The notes under the pieces: model-generated
Seen by the model: the letters and a program-made list of their open reading frames with translations, nothing else
The model's database searches: none
What the model was told of the DNA's origin: nothing
Assembly (NCBI RefSeq): GCF_030815415.1
Contig: NZ_JAUSWW010000002.1
Location: forward strand, 186,001-250,000
From: Streptomyces canus
GTDB lineage: Bacteria; Actinomycetota; Actinomycetes; Streptomycetales; Streptomycetaceae
Reading direction: 5' to 3'
Length of the DNA stretch: 64,000 nt
Position numbers and translations under genes: made by a program
Shown here: piece by piece, positions 61,785 to 64,000 of the stretch
How the letters are laid out: the number at the start of each line of letters is the position of its first letter
Position numbering within the stretch: the stretch's first letter is position 1

Positions 61785-62018
61785 GCCCCCCGTTGCGACA
61801 CCAGTCACTTGAACCCAACTCCTAGGCTTCCGCTCTGCCGGCAGCCGTCGAAGCGGGAACCCTTTTGCGTTTCTCACTTCAACGGCGGCCAGAAGCACGC
61901 TTGCCAGTGCTCCGCCGTACGCCGGAGCGACCCTCCCGAACAGCTCAGGGGCGCCGCATCCCCCAGCATGGTCGCGAGGCCACTCCCATCCCGGATGCCA
62001 GTCCCTTCGGTTCCTCAA

Positions 62019-62781
62019 CTATGGCTGCCCCACCCGGGGTTCTGGAGAGCTCGAGCCGAGGAGGGTCAAGGGATGACTCCCGGCAGCGTGGGCGTCGGTC
62101 AGCCACGTGGGGAACTCGTTCAGCAGCCGGTCGTACAGCAGTTGATCGTCAACGGCTTGGGGATTGCGGCCGGCGTGGAAGAAGCCCGCGCTGTCGACGA
62201 CGCGGGTGGCCGGGACGGCCAGGGTGTCGAGCCTGCGCAGGAACGCGAACTCGTTGTCCTCGGGATCACCGAACCCCACGAACTGCCAGAACAACGGAAG
62301 CCGGGCGGCCTTGCACAGATAGCGCTCGGCAGCGATACGGCTCGTGGGTCCGCCGTCCGTCTGGAACACCACCAGAGCGGGGGAGTAGCTGCCGGAATCG
62401 AGGTAGTGGTCGATGACCGCGTCCATGGCCCAGTGATAGTTCGTGCGGCCCATGTGCCCCAGGTTCTGGTGCAGTTTCTCGATGCGGCCCTGGTGCCGGC
62501 CCGATGTCGGTGGAGAAGAACACCACCGGCACGGTGCCGTCGTCGTCGAAGTGCGCGGAAAGCGTCAGGACCTGCTCGGCCAGATGCTGGACGCTGCCGT
62601 CCCGGTAGTACGGCCGCATCGACCCCGACCGATCCAGAACGAGGTAGACCGCGGCACGCAGCCCCTCCAGCCCACGCCCGCGGATGCTGGCCCCGGCCTA
62701 CTTGTAAAGGCTGACCAGACGGGGTGCCGCTTCCTGAACCTTGGCCAGACTGATGGCAGGGCTTTGCTCGATGCCGTTCAT
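62019..62781 (-). pseudogene. TerF-type vWA protein, broken
   Basis: The segments together spell a TerF-like vWA protein. An N-terminal MNGIEQSPAISLAKVQEAA continues to LVSLYK, then an in-frame TAG (62698-62700). The vWA strand YLVLDRSGSMRPYYRDG and FFSTDI follow, then a frame change near 62490-62500 and RIEKLHQNLGHMGRTNYHWA to the end. About eight residues expected after FFSTDI are missing. The MIDAS DxSxS is still legible. Two independent lesions argue for a pseudogene of a tellurite/stress-type protein, unless a sequencing error caused one of them. Confidence 0.75.
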
Positions 62782-63174
62782 GTCAGTCACTCTCGCGGAT
62801 CCGGCCCCAGGGGGACGGCCGTTGAGGAAACGCGCCGTGCCCGCATCCCGTACGACGGAAGCGGCGACAGCGCGTGTGCACCGGACAGGCCCGACTGCGC
62901 GGCGGCTACGTCGAGCCGTACCGCCCGCCCAGGCTGGTGCGCGTGTACTCCCTGGTCCCGTGCCTGGGCTCGTGCAGACCGAGGGCTACGCGAAACGGCA
63001 ACGGGGCGGCGACGACGTGCTGTGGTGTCTTCGGTCTGGCTGATGCGGAAGGCGCTGAGGCACCGCCGGATCGTGGACGGTACTCGCCCGCCAGCCGGTG
63101 TGCCGAGGACGCATAGGGCGCGGTCGACGGCCACCCCCTCAGGTGGCCGTGGGCTGAGGCCGGTTTGTGCGGGG
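62782..63174. other. Intergenic stretch with decayed coding traces
   Basis: No intact gene. On the plus strand, traces of a DUF5753-type regulator are listed separately. The rest shows no conserved start, domain or hairpin that I can support. Confidence 0.4.
62860..63043 (+). pseudogene. Possible remnant of a DUF5753/XRE-type regulator
   Basis: Two neighbouring frames carry RVYSLVP and VPGLVQTEGYAKR, which fit the Scr1/DUF5753 motif (RxYxxLxVPGLLQTExYAR) when joined by a frameshift. There is no helix-turn-helix upstream and the frame soon stops. This is a short decayed fragment at best. Confidence 0.35.
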
Positions 63175-63855
63175 TCAGTCCTGGTCGTGGGCCTGGTCTT
63201 CTTCGAGGAGCCTGCGGGCGAGGTCGTCGGCCCATTCCAGAGCCCAGGCGCGCAGCGCGGTGATGGTGGCCGTGTCGAGGCCGTAGGCGGCGAATGCTTC
63301 GTCGTCGGTCCATTCGGCGCCTGCGAGGTTGGCCTGGAGGTCTTCTCGTTCGAAGCGTCCCCGGGCGTGTCGACGGCCGAATTCCTCGAGGTCGGCTGTG
63401 CTCCAGCGGCGGGAGGCGGCGAACACGTCGATCAGGTCCCGGGGCGCACCCCTGTCACCCAGGGCGCGTACCTTCGTCCCGATCACATCTTCTTCCGCGA
63501 GAACGGGCCCGTACGGGCTGTCGGCGACAGGACGCCAGAAGATCTCCTTGAGGATGTCGACTTCGACCTCCTGCCCCGTGTCCGGGTCGCAGACGGTGAA
63601 GCGAGCGGACAGCGGTGCCGTTTCGAGGGACTGCACCTGCCAGCCGAGCTTGTGGAGGCCGTTGCGCAGCGCGGCAGCGATATCGGCCATGGGAGCGGGG
63701 TTCTCGGTGGCGACATCGAGGTCCTGACTGGGCCGGCTGACCAGACGGTGTGCCCGCACTGCGTAGCCGCCGGTGAGAACGAGGGGGTAGGGGGCGCCGA
63801 GGGCGATGACGTCCGCCAGGAGCCGTGCATGGAGCTCCGGCATGTCCTGGTTCAC
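63175..63855 (-). CDS. AbiEii/AbiGii-like nucleotidyltransferase
   Basis: A 226-residue protein. The nucleotidyltransferase core is LVLTGGYAVRAHRLVSRPSQ followed by DLDVATEN, with a third acidic group in EVEVDILKEIFWRP. The C-terminal region is helical (RDLIDVFAASRRW). GTG 63855 overlaps the stop of the upstream partner (GTGA). AbiEii toxins are part of phage-abortive or toxin-antitoxin pairs; the partner here does not obviously match AbiEi in the visible part, so the mode of action is uncertain. Confidence 0.8.
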   Translation of the reverse strand: MNQDMPELHARLLADVIALGAPYPLVLTGGYAVRAHRLVSRPSQDLDVATENPAPMADIAAALRNGLHKLGWQVQSLETAPLSARFTVCDPDTGQEVEVDILKEIFWRPVADSPYGPVLAEEDVIGTKVRALGDRGAPRDLIDVFAASRRWSTADLEEFGRRHARGRFEREDLQANLAGAEWTDDEAFAAYGLDTATITALRAWALEWADDLARRLLEEDQAHDQD

Positions 63856-64000
63856 GCGGCCGCCTTGCCGCGCGCGGCGAGCTGGGGGAAGGCGTCTTCC
63901 CACACGGTGCGCACGGTACGGCCCACCAGACGCCGCAGTGTCGGCCACAGCTCGAGGAGAACATCCTGATTCAGGCAGGAGGCGAGGTCCTCACGCAGGC
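63852..64000 (-). CDS. Partner of the AbiEii-like gene, C-terminal end (right-truncated)
   Basis: The last 48 or so residues of a leftward gene enter at the right edge and stop with TGA, overlapping the nucleotidyltransferase GTG. The fragment (LWPTLRRLVGRTVRTVWEDA) is helical and basic. The coupling suggests a two-gene toxin-antitoxin or defence pair. Too little is visible to assign a family. Confidence 0.55.
   Translation of the reverse strand, partial: LREDLASCLNQDVLLELWPTLRRLVGRTVRTVWEDAFPQLAARGKAAA

Overview
The window is high-GC DNA with strong third-position GC bias, GTG/TTG starts, ATGA/GTGA stop-start overlaps, Tat-exported flavo-oxidases and regulators of the SARP, AfsA and LuxR types. 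All of this points to a Streptomyces or close relative, probably in a chromosome-arm accessory region.

Layout. (1) 1-1808 is the edge of a plasmid- or phage-like element: a D5/P4-type primase-helicase cut by the left edge, a small hypothetical gene, and a repeat-bearing non-coding stretch. (2) About 1956-12268 is regulatory and priming: an AfsR-type SARP, an acyl-CoA dehydrogenase-like protein, a Sfp-type phosphopantetheinyl transferase, two AfsA-type hotdog proteins, a LuxR-type regulator and a HypE/PurM-like ATPase. (3) 12676-27705 is a rightward block: two DegT aminotransferases, a SAM methyltransferase, a UbiA prenyltransferase, a nucleotide-sugar 6-dehydrogenase, an SDR-like protein, an FAD monooxygenase-like protein, an alpha/beta hydrolase and an MMPL exporter, with two paralogous adenylate-forming enzymes. 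(4) 27806-36415 holds TetR, P450, double SnoaL, an Ada-like regulator, a secreted bicovalent flavo-oxidase, an FAD/NAD(P)-binding protein and a discrete ACP. (5) 36499-39777 holds ferredoxin and KorB/KorA. (6) 40099-51987 holds an ATPase-LuxR regulator, a degenerate adenylate-forming protein, and a leftward block of a DXS-like fusion, two Gfo/Idh proteins, an Ldh-family reductase, an M20 hydrolase and a TIM-barrel sugar isomerase.

Together 1956-51987 looks like a biosynthetic gene cluster with no PKS, NRPS, terpene synthase or glycosyltransferase. My inference is a prenylated, amino-sugar- or amino-acid-like metabolite. Acids would be activated by adenylate-forming enzymes and an ACP, amino groups installed by DegT enzymes, prenylation done by UbiA, electrons supplied through KorAB/ferredoxin to the P450, and export handled by MMPL. 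The DXS-like enzyme keeps its thiamine chemistry but has lost several acceptor-site residues, so it may make a different ketose or acyloin. I cannot match the whole set to a cluster I know.

52759-64000 is chromosomal background: a succinate dehydrogenase operon (sdhCAB), an orphan response regulator, a second bicovalent flavo-oxidase, a Fic-like toxin-antitoxin pair, two TetR regulators with visible operators, an alpha/beta hydrolase, a broken TerF-type vWA gene, a DUF5753-like remnant and an AbiEii-like nucleotidyltransferase next to a partial partner. I saw no tRNA, rRNA, CRISPR array or intact insertion sequence.
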